Shown here one piece after another: positions 9,053 to 17,998 of a DNA stretch of 64,000 nucleotides (the first letter of the stretch is position 1; every line of letters starts with the position of its first letter). The position numbers and the translations under genes were made by a program. The notes under the pieces are model-generated. The model made no database searches. It was given only the letters and a program-made list of their open reading frames with translations, and was not told the origin of the DNA. The stretch is taken from assembly GCA_963707515.1 (NCBI GenBank), contig CAVPQI010000002.1, positions 372,001 through 436,000 on the forward strand, in the 5' to 3' direction. Origin of the DNA: Sva-07 sp963707515 (lineage in GTDB: Bacteria > Actinomycetota > Acidimicrobiia > Acidimicrobiales > Ilumatobacteraceae).

Positions 9053-10657
9053 ATGGGGATCGGCACCGTGCTGCGCAGCCGGCTCGACACGCGCAGCGCG
9101 GAATACCGGGAGAACCTGGCGGTCATGCAGTCGCTGTGGGGCCAGGTCGCCGAGCAGCTCGCCAGCGTGCCGACGATCGGTGGACAGCGTTACGTCGACC
9201 GTCACCGGATGCGCGGCAAGCTGCTGGTGCGCGAACGCATCGAGGCGCTCGTCGACCCGAACACGCCGTTCCTCGAGCTCAGTCCGCTCGCCGGGTGGGG
9301 CACCCAGGATCCGGTCGGGGTCGGCCTCGTCACCGGCATCGGCGTGGTCGAGGGCGTCGAGTGCGCGATCACCGGCTCCGACATGACCTACCGCGGCGGT
9401 TCGGCGAACCCGACGTCGTGGCGCAAGACGGCGAGGTTCAACGAGATCGCCCGCCAGAACCGCCTACCGGTGATCAACCTCAACGAGTCGGCCGGTGCCG
9501 ATCTGCCCCGTCAGGCCGACCTCTTCATCCAGGGAGGCGGCAGCTTCCGCGACCTCACCCAGATGTCGAAGCTCGGCATCCCGACGATCACCGTCGCCTT
9601 CGGTCCGAACACTGCGGGCGGCGCGTACACGCCGGGGATGAGCGACTACACGGTCTTCGTCAAGGGTCGTGGCACGGCGTACCTCGGCGGGCCACCGCTG
9701 GTGAAGATGGCGATCGACGAGATCGCCGACGAGGAGACCCTCGGCGGCGCCGAGATGCACTCGCGCACGAGCGGCCTGTCCGACTACCTGGCGCTCGACG
9801 AACTCGACGCCATCCGCATCGTGCGCGGCATCGTTCGCCATCTCGGGTGGCGCAAGCTCGGTCCCGGTGCCACGGAGCGTGACGAACCGCCGCGCTACGA
9901 CCCTGCCGAACTGCTTGGTAGCGCCTCCGCCGACGTGCGCATCCCGTTCGACATCCGCGAGGTACACGCCCGGCTGCTCGATGGCAGTCGGTTCGAGGAG
10001 TTCAAGCCGCTGTACGGCGACAAGCTGGTCTGTGGGTGGGGGTCGATCCACGGCTTCACGGTCGGCGTGCTCGGCAACAACGGGATCCTGTTCTCCGAGG
10101 AAGCGGCGAAGGGCGCGCAGTTCATCCAACTGTGCAACCGGCTCGAGGTGCCGCTGCTGTTCATGCACAACATCACCGGGTTCATGGTCGGCTCGAAGGC
10201 CGAACAGGGTGGCATCATCCGCAACGGGGCGAAGCTGATCAACGCGGTGTCGAACTCGACCGTGCCGCACCTCAACTTGATGGTCGGCGCCAGCTACGGC
10301 GCCGGCAACTACGGCATGGCGGGCAAGGCGTACAACCCGCGCTTCATCTTCTCGTGGCCCAACCACAAGGTGGCGGTGATGGGACCCAAGCAGCTCGCCG
10401 GCGTGATGGAGATCATCGCCCGCAATGCCGCAGCGGGTCGCGGCATCGACGTCGACGAGGACGCCTTGACGGCACAGAGCGCGGCGCTGGAAGCGCAGAT
10501 CGAGCACGAGTCGACGGCGCTGTTCTCGACCGGTCGGTTGTGGGACGACGGGATCATCCACCCCGCCGACTCGCGTACCGTGCTCGGCCTGGCGCTGTCA
10601 GCGGTGCACTCGAACGTCATCGAGGGCGCCACCGACTACGGCGTCTGGCGCCACTGA
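9053..10657 (+). CDS. Acyl-CoA carboxylase beta (carboxyltransferase) subunit, MCC/GCC type
   Basis: Transfers carboxylate from carboxybiotin to an acyl-CoA. The 534 residues cover both crotonase-like carboxyltransferase halves. 'RGKLLVRERIEALVDP' is the N-terminal signature, 'GGAYTPGMSDYTVFVKG' lies in the first half, and 'NITGFMVGSKAEQGGIIRNGAK' with 'GASYGAGNYGMAGKAY' form the second-half oxyanion loops. These blocks match methylcrotonyl-CoA and geranyl-CoA carboxylase beta subunits better than propionyl-CoA ones. The partner alpha subunit starts 2 kb downstream on the same strand, separated by a GGDEF gene on the other strand. The AtuA-like gene further on suggests isoprenoid or leucine-type acyl-CoA breakdown. 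Confidence 0.85.
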   Translation: MGIGTVLRSRLDTRSAEYRENLAVMQSLWGQVAEQLASVPTIGGQRYVDRHRMRGKLLVRERIEALVDPNTPFLELSPLAGWGTQDPVGVGLVTGIGVVEGVECAITGSDMTYRGGSANPTSWRKTARFNEIARQNRLPVINLNESAGADLPRQADLFIQGGGSFRDLTQMSKLGIPTITVAFGPNTAGGAYTPGMSDYTVFVKGRGTAYLGGPPLVKMAIDEIADEETLGGAEMHSRTSGLSDYLALDELDAIRIVRGIVRHLGWRKLGPGATERDEPPRYDPAELLGSASADVRIPFDIREVHARLLDGSRFEEFKPLYGDKLVCGWGSIHGFTVGVLGNNGILFSEEAAKGAQFIQLCNRLEVPLLFMHNITGFMVGSKAEQGGIIRNGAKLINAVSNSTVPHLNLMVGASYGAGNYGMAGKAYNPRFIFSWPNHKVAVMGPKQLAGVMEIIARNAAAGRGIDVDEDALTAQSAALEAQIEHESTALFSTGRLWDDGIIHPADSRTVLGLALSAVHSNVIEGATDYGVWRH

Positions 10658-10714
10658 CGGGCGCGATCGGAGCCGACGAGCACCGGGCCGCGCGATCACG
10701 GTCCGCGCCGGCCT

Positions 10715-10787
10715 GGTCAGCTCGATCCCGTTCAGCTCGATCCCGGTCGGCTCGATTCCGGTCGGCTCGATTCCGGTCGGCTCGTCA
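10715..10787. repeat. 15-bp tandem repeat, nearly five copies
   Basis: The unit GGTCGGCTCGATTCC, with the variant GGTCAGCTCGATCCC, is repeated head to tail from 10715 and ends just short of the stop codon of the GGDEF gene (10791). It lies between two converging genes, so a role in transcription ending or simple slippage expansion are both possible. Confidence 0.85.
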
Positions 10788-10790
10788 TGG

Positions 10791-12617
10791 TCAGCCGGTG
10801 TGGACCTCGCGCAGCATCGCCCGCAGCTCATCGGCGCCGACGGGCGTCGCCAGGTAGGGGCCCTGGAGCAGGTCGACGCCGAGGTCGCGCAACATCTCGT
10901 AGCGGTCGGCACCGTCGACGCCGCCGGCGACGAGCTTGCGCCCGCGCTCGTGTGCGATCTCGACGATCGTCCGGGCGACGAAGTCGTCGCCGCTCTCGAG
11001 TGCGTTGACGACGCCCTGGGCGAACCGCGCGTACTGGATGGGATGGGCATGGGCGTACCGACCCGGTGAGGCCGCCGCGCCGACACCGAGGCGGCCGAGG
11101 CGCACACCGAGTTCGTTGAGGCCGTCGATCACTGCGCCGAGCGCCGCATCGACGTCGCAGAGGGCGTCGTCGTGGATCCCGATGCACAGCAGCGACGGTG
11201 CGACGTCGCGCCGTACGAGCTGTCGCTCCAGCCAGGGCACGAAGTCGGTCGAGCGCAAGAACTCCTCCTCGAGGTCGACGACGAGCACGATCGGCGCGGC
11301 CTGCGGGTCGAGGTCGTGGCGATGCAGTTCCTCGATCGCCTCGATGAGCAGCCAACGCTGCAACTTCTCGAGGAGGTGTGCCGCTTCGGCGACTGCGTGC
11401 AGCATGAGGTGGTCGAGATGCCCGCGCGTCGGATGCTCCCACTGGACGCGGACGTCGGCGCCCGCGATGATCCGGCTGTCGCTGTGGACGATCGGGTCGA
11501 ACCGGAGGGTGAGCTCGTTGTGTTCGATCGCCGCGGGGAGCGAACGCTCCACGTCGTATCGGTCGTCGACGAGCGCGCCGAGCCCGTCGGCGGAGAGCAC
11601 GATGCGGTTGCCGCCCGCCTGCTTGGCGCGGTACATCGCCTGGTCGGCGCCGACGATCAGCGCGTTGGCGTCGTGACCACCGTCGGAGATGGTGATCCCG
11701 ATGCTCGTCGACACCGAGATCCGATGCCCGGCGAGATCGAACTGGGCCGCGCTGGCGTCGAGCAGCCGGTGGGCGATGCGCGGCACCTCGGCGGGATCGA
11801 CGTCTTCGCAGACGACGACGAACTCGTCGCCGCCGATCCGCGCCACCGTGTCGTAGGTACGACCGTTGCGCTCGAGCCGGCGGGCGAGCTCGGTCAACAG
11901 CAGGTCACCGATGCGATGGCCGAAGCGGTCGTTGACCAGCTTCAGCCCGTCGACGTCGAGGAACATCACGGCGACCGCGGACGTCTGACGTTCGAGCCGG
12001 GCGAGCGCGTGCTCGAGCCGGGTGTCGAGGAGCAACCGGTTGGCGAGCCCCGTCAGCGGATCGTGCAACGCTTGGCGTTGCAACACCTGATGTTGCTTGC
12101 GGATGTCGGCCAACAGGCTGGCGTGATCGCGGTGCGTCGTGGTGTCGCGGCAGATGACCACCAGACCGTCGCGACCGTCGTCGTCGTAGCGGAGGCAGTT
12201 GACGTGATACCAGCCGGACACACCGTCCTCGCGCGGGATCGCCACCTCGAGCGCGAACGCCTCACCGGTGGTGAGCACCGTGCGGTACTGGCTGACGAGC
12301 CTGCGCATCTCCGGTGACGGCCAGAGATCGAGGAGGCCACGGCCGACCAACTCGTCGTGCCCGAGCCCGGCGATCGCGACTGCTGCCCCGTTGGCGTCGG
12401 TGCAGCTGAAGTCGACGACCTTGCCGGAGGCGTCACGCACGGGGGTGAATGTGACGACGGCGTCGATCGAACCCTCGAGGATCGCCGACGTGAGCGAGTG
12501 CCGACCGCCGCGCAGTTCGCGCATTCCGGGTCGGAGCGGCGACGACAGCCATGAGTCACCTATCGGGGGTTCGTCGCCCCCTGCGACTCCGAACGACGCG
12601 CCTGTCAGATCTCCCAT
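10791..12617 (-). CDS. PAS-GGDEF protein with degenerate EAL domain
   Basis: A soluble protein of about 608 residues. A PAS-like domain spans about residues 45-165. The GGDEF domain spans about 180-345 with an intact active site, GGDEF at 262-266. An RTYD inhibitory I-site (253-256) lies five residues before it. This part should make cyclic-di-GMP and be feedback inhibited. The C-terminal part has the EAL-domain fold ('LLQGPYLATPVGADEL') but has lost the catalytic signatures: 'EALxRW' reads GADVRVQW, and the usual N, E and DD metal ligands are replaced. It is probably a non-catalytic c-di-GMP sensor. The ATG at 12617 is preferred over upstream codons. It lies between the two carboxylase genes but in the opposite direction. 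Confidence 0.85.
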   Translation of the reverse strand: MGDLTGASFGVAGGDEPPIGDSWLSSPLRPGMRELRGGRHSLTSAILEGSIDAVVTFTPVRDASGKVVDFSCTDANGAAVAIAGLGHDELVGRGLLDLWPSPEMRRLVSQYRTVLTTGEAFALEVAIPREDGVSGWYHVNCLRYDDDGRDGLVVICRDTTTHRDHASLLADIRKQHQVLQRQALHDPLTGLANRLLLDTRLEHALARLERQTSAVAVMFLDVDGLKLVNDRFGHRIGDLLLTELARRLERNGRTYDTVARIGGDEFVVVCEDVDPAEVPRIAHRLLDASAAQFDLAGHRISVSTSIGITISDGGHDANALIVGADQAMYRAKQAGGNRIVLSADGLGALVDDRYDVERSLPAAIEHNELTLRFDPIVHSDSRIIAGADVRVQWEHPTRGHLDHLMLHAVAEAAHLLEKLQRWLLIEAIEELHRHDLDPQAAPIVLVVDLEEEFLRSTDFVPWLERQLVRRDVAPSLLCIGIHDDALCDVDAALGAVIDGLNELGVRLGRLGVGAAASPGRYAHAHPIQYARFAQGVVNALESGDDFVARTIVEIAHERGRKLVAGGVDGADRYEMLRDLGVDLLQGPYLATPVGADELRAMLREVHTG

Positions 12618-12705
12618 CCAACGATTCTTCCACCTCCGTCGTGTTGCACAGCGATCAAACGTGACACTCGACGACCTCGGTGTCGGCGCCAACTACGGTG
12701 ATCCG

Positions 12706-14796
12706 ATGTCGATCGGCCGTCTCCTGATCGCCAATCGCGGTGAGATCGCCGTGCGCATCGCCTCGACCGCGAGACGCCTGGGGATCGACACCGTCGGCGT
12801 CTACGCCGAACCCGACGTCGCCGCGCTGCACGTCCGCAGCGTCGATGTCGCCGTGGCGCTCGGGGGCGCCTCGCCCGCCGACTCGTATCTCCGTGGCGAG
12901 TCGATCCTCGCCGCGGCGGTGTCGACCGGTGCCGACGCCGTCCATCCCGGCTACGGGTTCCTCGCCGAGAACGCCGAGTTCGCCCAACAGGTGATCGACG
13001 CCGGGTTGGTCTGGGTCGGGCCGACGCCGGGCCAGATCCGGCTGCTCGGTGACAAGGTGGCGGCGAAGCGGGCCGCTGTGGAGGCCGGGGTGCCGACCAC
13101 CGGGTTCGTCGAGGTCGTCGACGGACGGATCCCCGGCGGCACCGATCTCTCCTTCCCGCTGCTCGTGAAGGCTGCTGCCGGCGGTGGCGGCCGGGGCATG
13201 CGGGTGGTCGCCCGCGCCGACGAACTCGCCGACGCGGTCGCCGCGGCGTCTCGTGAAGCGGCGGCGTCGTTCGGCGACGGTGCGGTGTTCATCGAGCCGT
13301 ACCTGGCTCGCGGACGTCACGTCGAAGTGCAGATCCTCGGCGACGCGCACGGCAACGTGATCCATCTCGGCGAGCGGGAGTGCTCGATCCAGCGCCGTAA
13401 CCAGAAGGTGCTCGAGGAGTCGCCGTCGGCGGGCATCGACGACGACACGCGCCGATTGCTGTGCGACGGCGCACTCGCGCTGGCGCGCCATGTCGGCTAT
13501 CAGAACGCCGGCACGGTCGAGTTCATGGTCGGCGTCGACGGCACGGTCACGTTCCTCGAGGTCAACACCCGCTTGCAGGTCGAGCATCCGGTGACCGAGG
13601 CGGTGACGGGACTCGACCTCGTCGAGCTGCAGCTGGCGGTGGCTGATGGCGAAGCGTTGCCGATCACCCAGGACGACGTCGTCGTGCGCGGGCACACGAT
13701 CGAGGTGCGCATCGTCGCCGAGGACCCGACGGACGACTGGTTGCCGTCCACGGGTCGGCTGACGGCGTTCGACATCGGTGCCGGCACCCGTGTCGACACG
13801 GGCGTCGCCGCCGGGAGCACCGTGTCGGCGGACTACGACTCGTTGCTCGCCAAGGTGATCGCCCACGCCCCGACCCGGCGCAGCGCGGCGCGGGTGCTCG
13901 GTCGTTCGCTGCGGACCTCACAGATCGCCGGTGTGCGCACGAACGTCGATGCGCTCGCGGCGATCTGTGACGACGCCGACTTCCTGGCCGCGGACACGAC
14001 GACCGCCTACCTCGCCGAGCATCCATCGATCGCCAACGCCGTCGGTGCGGCAACCGACGATCGGGTGGCCTTGTTGCTCGGGGCGGTGTTCGCCGTGGAT
14101 CTCGACGACCGGCGGAACGACCCGGTGACCGGGTTCGCGCCGTCGGGGTGGCGCAACCTGCGCACCCAGGGTCAGCGCCAGGTCTGGCACGACCAGCACG
14201 GAACGGTCGAGCACGTCGAGTACACGCTGACGCCGCAGTGGTCGCCCGAGGGTGACTCGTGGTCCGCCGACGTGGCGATCGGGCCGTGGCCGGTGCCCGA
14301 CGACGCCGGCGTGCTGACCGCCGACGAGCGACGGCGCGCCACCGTCCGGCTCGTGGAGCGATCCGACGGCGCGCAGGGGGTCGAGATCGACGGCCGGCTC
14401 CATCGGGTGCGGACGGCGATCGACGGCCCGCTCGGGCCGACGGCGGCGGGACGCACGCTCGATCCAGTGGCGGTACACGCCGTCTCGGCGCTGGCCGCGG
14501 CGACGTGGACGCTGCAACCGGCATTCGACCTCCACGACCACGAGCCCGGAGGCGCCGGACCGATCAGCCCACTGCCGGGCACCGTGATCGCCGTCCACGT
14601 CGCCGTCGGTGACGCGGTCACCGACGGGCAGGTGTTGATGGTGGTCGAGGCGATGAAGATGGAGCACAAGATCACCGCCCATGGCGATGCCGTGGTCACC
14701 GCGGTGCACTTCGCCGTCGGCGAACGGGTCGGTACCGGCGACCTGCTCGTGGAGCTGGGCGAGGTCGAGTCGGCCCCGAGTTTGGGTGGGAGCTGA
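12706..14796 (+). CDS. Acyl-CoA carboxylase alpha subunit (biotin carboxylase + BCCP)
   Basis: Carboxylates its own biotin using ATP and bicarbonate for the beta subunit encoded at 9053-10657. The biotin carboxylase N-domain starts 'LLIANRGEIAVRI'. The ATP-grasp follows with 'KAAAGGGGRGMRVV', 'ECSIQRRNQKVLEE' and 'EVNTRLQVEHPVTE'. A linker of the MCC/GCC type leads to a C-terminal biotinyl domain with EAMKM, the biotinylated Lys at about residue 651 of 696. The ATG at 12706 directly precedes the fold. The gap to the divergent GGDEF gene is 88 bp and should hold both promoters. The AtuA-like gene starts one base after this stop codon, so the two are almost certainly co-translated. Confidence 0.9.
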   Translation: MSIGRLLIANRGEIAVRIASTARRLGIDTVGVYAEPDVAALHVRSVDVAVALGGASPADSYLRGESILAAAVSTGADAVHPGYGFLAENAEFAQQVIDAGLVWVGPTPGQIRLLGDKVAAKRAAVEAGVPTTGFVEVVDGRIPGGTDLSFPLLVKAAAGGGGRGMRVVARADELADAVAAASREAAASFGDGAVFIEPYLARGRHVEVQILGDAHGNVIHLGERECSIQRRNQKVLEESPSAGIDDDTRRLLCDGALALARHVGYQNAGTVEFMVGVDGTVTFLEVNTRLQVEHPVTEAVTGLDLVELQLAVADGEALPITQDDVVVRGHTIEVRIVAEDPTDDWLPSTGRLTAFDIGAGTRVDTGVAAGSTVSADYDSLLAKVIAHAPTRRSAARVLGRSLRTSQIAGVRTNVDALAAICDDADFLAADTTTAYLAEHPSIANAVGAATDDRVALLLGAVFAVDLDDRRNDPVTGFAPSGWRNLRTQGQRQVWHDQHGTVEHVEYTLTPQWSPEGDSWSADVAIGPWPVPDDAGVLTADERRRATVRLVERSDGAQGVEIDGRLHRVRTAIDGPLGPTAAGRTLDPVAVHAVSALAAATWTLQPAFDLHDHEPGGAGPISPLPGTVIAVHVAVGDAVTDGQVLMVVEAMKMEHKITAHGDAVVTAVHFAVGERVGTGDLLVELGEVESAPSLGGS

Positions 14797-14797
14797 G

Positions 14798-16628
14798 ATG
14801 GCCGCGGCGACCGCACCGATCCGCATCGCCAACTGTTCGGGGTTCTTTGGCGACCGGCCGAGCGGGGCGCGGGAGATGGTCGAGGGCGGCCCGATCGACG
14901 TGCTCACCGGCGACTGGCTGGCCGAGCTGACGATGCTGATCCTCAGCCGGATCCGCGCCAAGCAGCCCGCGCGGCGGGTTCGCCCGCACCTTTGTCGGTC
15001 AGATGGAGGACGTCATGGGAACGTGCCTCGATCGAGGGATCAAGGTCGTCTCCAACGCCGGCGGGCTCGACCCGGGCGGCTGCGCCGAGGCCGTTGCCGA
15101 GGTCGCCGACCGGTTGGGGCTGGCGCCGACCATCGCCTACGTCGACGGCGACGACCTCCTGCCGCGCCTCGGCGAGTTGATCGGCGGCGGCACGCTGGCG
15201 CCGTTCGTCGCCGGCGGCGAGCTCGGCGACGCCGCGGGCTACGTGACCGCCAACGCCTATCTCGGCTGCTTCGGCATCGTCGAGGCGCTCGCCGGTGGTG
15301 CCGACATCGTCATCACCGGGCGGGTGACCGATGCCGCCGTGGCGTGTGGGCCGGCGGCGTGGCGCCACGGCTGGACCCCGGCCGACCTCGACCAGCTCGC
15401 TGGTGGCGTCGTCGCCGGCCACCTCATCGAGTGCAGTGCCCAGGTGACCGGCGGCAACTACTCGTTCTTCCACGAGATCGATCGCTACACCGATCCCGAC
15501 GGCGTCCGCTTCGGGTTCCCGTGGGCCGATGTCGCCGCCGACGGATCGTGCGTGATCGGCAAGCACGACGGTACGGGCGGCGTCGTCAACGTCGAGACGG
15601 TGACGTCGCAGCTGCTCTACGAGATCGCCGGCCCCGAGTATCCGGGCCCCGACGTCACCGCCCGCTTCGACACGCTGGCCGTCGAGCAGGTCGCCCCGGA
15701 TCGAGTGCGCGTCTCGGGCGCCGTCGGGCTGCCGCCGCCGGCGACGTTGAAGGTGGCGATGAACGAGCACGGCGGGTACCGCAACTCGTTCTCGGTGGCG
15801 CTGACCGGTCTCGACATCGAGCAGAAGGCGGCGTTCGCCGAGGCGGTGTTCTGGGACGCCTGTCCGTACGGTCCCGACGACTTCGAGTCGATCGACGCCC
15901 GCGTCGTGCGCACCGAGTCGGTCGACCCGCCGACGCAGGAGGAGGCGACCGCCCTGTGGCGGGTGACGGTCAAGGATCGCGACGAACGCAAGGTCGGCCG
16001 CGCGGTCACCGACGCGATGGTCCACACGGTGCTCGCCGGCATTCCCGGGATGTACAGCCCGGGTGGCGGGCCGAGCGCGGCGACGCCGTTCGGCGTCTAT
16101 CGTCCGGCGACGATCCCGGCCGAGCTCGTGCCGCAGTACGTCCACGTGCTCGGTGGCGCGACGACGTTGGTCGAGCCGTCGGTGCCGCGCCGGTCCGAAC
16201 CGTCGACGCCCCCGCCATCGGAGCGACCCGACCGCAACGGTCCGTCCGGCCCCGTCCCCAACGGACACCCGCCCGACACCGTCACGGTGCCGTTGGGCTC
16301 GTTCGTGGGGACCCGGTCGGGCGACAAGGGCGGCGACGCCAACCTCGGCGTCTACGCCAGGGACGATGCCGGCTGGGCATGGATCGACCGCGAGCTGACG
16401 GTCGACCTCCTCCGCCGGCTGCTCCCGGAGACCGCCACGCTGGCGGTCGATCGCTACCGCTTCGCCAACCTGCGGGCGCTGAACTTCGTGATCCGCGGGC
16501 TGCTGCAAGAAGGCGTTGCCGCCTCGACCCGCCAGGACCCGCAGGCCAAGGCGCTGGGGGAGTGGCTCCGTGCCCGCCTGGTGACCGTGCCCGCCAGCGT
16601 TACATCAGGGGTCAGACCCCTGTTGTAA
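14798..16628 (+). CDS. AtuA-like (DUF1446) acyclic terpene utilisation family protein, one frameshift
   Basis: A protein of about 610 residues with the DUF1446/AtuA core ('NCSGFFGDRPSGAREM', 'VVSNAGGLDPGGCA', 'VITGRVTDAAVACGP', 'TGGNYSFFHEID') fused to the small C-terminal AtuA-like domain ('LGSFVGTRSGDKGGDANLGV'). In Pseudomonas, AtuA belongs to the geranyl-CoA carboxylase locus for citronellol and geraniol breakdown, but its reaction is not established. The family often sits beside acyl-CoA carboxylase genes, as here. A one-base frameshift near 14970 separates the first ~57 codons from the rest. Its stop codon lies inside a hairpin shared with the converging Nudix gene, so the last ~12 residues are hairpin-encoded. 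Confidence 0.82.
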
Positions 16629-16632
16629 CGCT
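16596..16632. terminator. Two-part hairpin at convergent AtuA-like/Nudix ends
   Basis: Outer arms AGCGTTACA (16596-16604) and TGTAACGCT (16624-16632) enclose inner arms AGGGGTC and GACCCCT, with a 2-nt mismatch between the two stems and a single-base tip. Both gene stop codons (16626-16628 plus, 16605-16607 minus) lie inside it. It probably ends transcription from both sides. Confidence 0.65.
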
Positions 16633-17114
16633 GCCGCCAACCGGTCGAGGAGCTCGCGCTGGCCGGTGACGACCTTGTCCGCTGCGGTGGCGAGGTCGAA
16701 CCAGTCGACGCGGTCGAGCTCGGGGAACGACTGCATCCGCCCCGAGCGCGGCGGCCACTCGAGGTCGAACGTGTTGCTGACCGCCGTCGTCACGTCGAAC
16801 TGGCCTTCGACCGCCCAGGCGCGCACGACCTTGCCACCCGACTGACGGACCTCGCCGAGGTCGACGGGCTCGGCCTCCGGTACCTCCGAACCGAGCTCCT
16901 CGTGGAACTCCCGACAGGCGGCCGTCCACGGGTCGTCGCCGTCGCCGTACTCGCCCTTCGGGATCGTCCAAGCACCGGCATCCTTACGCGCCCAGTAGGG
17001 GCCGCCCATGTGCCCGAGCAGCACCTCGATGCCGTCCGGGCCGGAACGATGGAGGACGATCCCCGCGCTGCGTTTGCTCACCGCCGCCCATCGTGGCAGG
17101 CGACCGCTCGACAA
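16605..17114 (-). CDS. Nudix hydrolase
   Basis: 169 residues. A Nudix fold is supported by 'AWTIPKGEYGDGDDPWTAACREFHEELG'-like spacing (residues ~48-75), where the REFHEELG helix carries the catalytic glutamates. The first Glu of the Nudix box is replaced by the acidic 'DGDD' stretch. Members act on nucleoside diphosphate-linked compounds; the N-terminal 'KRSAGIVLHR' is typical of small house-cleaning enzymes. The substrate is unknown. A GTG twelve codons further in (17078) is an alternative start. The 3' end overlaps the AtuA-like gene by 24 bp within the shared hairpin. Confidence 0.8.
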   Translation of the reverse strand: MSSGRLPRWAAVSKRSAGIVLHRSGPDGIEVLLGHMGGPYWARKDAGAWTIPKGEYGDGDDPWTAACREFHEELGSEVPEAEPVDLGEVRQSGGKVVRAWAVEGQFDVTTAVSNTFDLEWPPRSGRMQSFPELDRVDWFDLATAADKVVTGQRELLDRLAAALQQGSDP

Positions 17115-17197
17115 CCTCGGCCGCCACGTCGGCGGAGCATCGGGGTCGCGACGCCACAGCGCGGAACCGAGCGACGAGCGCGAACGTCCAACGTTCG

Positions 17198-17713
17198 ATG
17201 AACGTGCGACGAAGGAACATGGCCCGCATCGGTGGAGGCGTTGGCGCGGCGCTGCTGATGCTCAGTGCGTGCGGCTCGGAGGCGACCGACAGCAGCCCGC
17301 GGGCGTCGAGCCCAGCGGTCACCACGCCCGTGTCGTCGAACGCCTCGACCGTCACGACGGAGCCCGACTCGGTGCCGGTGGTCGGCGTGTACGACGGTGT
17401 CGTCGCCTATCCGGCGTGCGGCAACGAGCCCTTCGAGCACGACGGCGTCGTCTGGTACCCGTTGTTCGACGAGGGTTTCGAGCCACCCGACGACGCTCTC
17501 GTCGAACGCGCCGAGGAGGTGCGGGCTGCAGCACGCGACGCGGCGCCCGTGCCGTCGACGCACGGCCTGGTGCGCGTGCCCGCTCCCGGCCCGGGTGACG
17601 ACGTCGGGACGCTGGTGATCTGGTCCGACGGGGTCGCTCGCTGGACGTCGGACAGCGGCGACCTCGACGTGTGGCTCGTCGACGACCAGCTGACCTACAA
17701 CTGGGTCTGCTGA
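17198..17713 (+). CDS. Putative lipoprotein, hypothetical
   Basis: A protein of about 171 residues. A charged N-terminus (RRRN), a short hydrophobic stretch and the lipobox LLMLSAC give a clear lipoprotein signal. A Ser/Thr-rich linker follows, then a compact domain with 'VAYPACGNEPFEHDGVVWYP' and a C-terminal cysteine. No known family is recognised. The mature protein should be anchored on the outer face of the membrane. The ATG at 17198 gives a normal signal peptide; the ATG at 17219 behind GAAGGA is also possible. Confidence 0.7.
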   Translation: MNVRRRNMARIGGGVGAALLMLSACGSEATDSSPRASSPAVTTPVSSNASTVTTEPDSVPVVGVYDGVVAYPACGNEPFEHDGVVWYPLFDEGFEPPDDALVERAEEVRAAARDAAPVPSTHGLVRVPAPGPGDDVGTLVIWSDGVARWTSDSGDLDVWLVDDQLTYNWVC

Positions 17714-17756
17714 TCCCGCCGCTCCCACGCCCAACGCGCCCCGCCTCGACTCGCCC

Positions 17757-17805
17757 GAAATTTGTCCGCCAGGTGTCGCCCGGCGAGATCGACCGGACAA
17801 ATTTC
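17757..17805. repeat. 47-bp palindromic repeat family, copy A
   Basis: Arms GAAATTTGTCCG (17757-17768) and CGGACAAATTTC (17794-17805) are perfect complements around a 25-nt loop. The loop has its own short stem, TCGCC-C-GGCGA. It lies between the converging lipoprotein and helicase genes. Copies B (17911) and C (53345) share the arms and the exact loop length. Confidence 0.85.
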
Positions 17806-17910
17806 GCTGCTGGCCGGTGGTCGATGACATCGCACCGACGTCGTGAGATGGCCGGCGATGTCGGCGATGAGGCACTCGACCGTGCTTGCCAGGAGCGTCG
17901 GGCTCAGTCG

Positions 17911-17965
17911 TCCCAAATTTGTCCGGCAGATCTCGCCTGGCGTGATCGAACGGACAAATTTGGGA
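17911..17965. repeat. 47-bp palindromic repeat family, copy B
   Basis: Arms TCCCAAATTTGTCCG (17911-17925) and CGGACAAATTTGGGA (17951-17965) pair over 15 bp around a 25-nt loop that aligns with that of copy A and also has an inner CGCC/GGCG stem. It sits 105 bp from copy A in the same convergent gap. Confidence 0.85.
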
Positions 17966-17998
17966 TGAGGCGGCCCGACATCGGATCGGGCGGACCGG

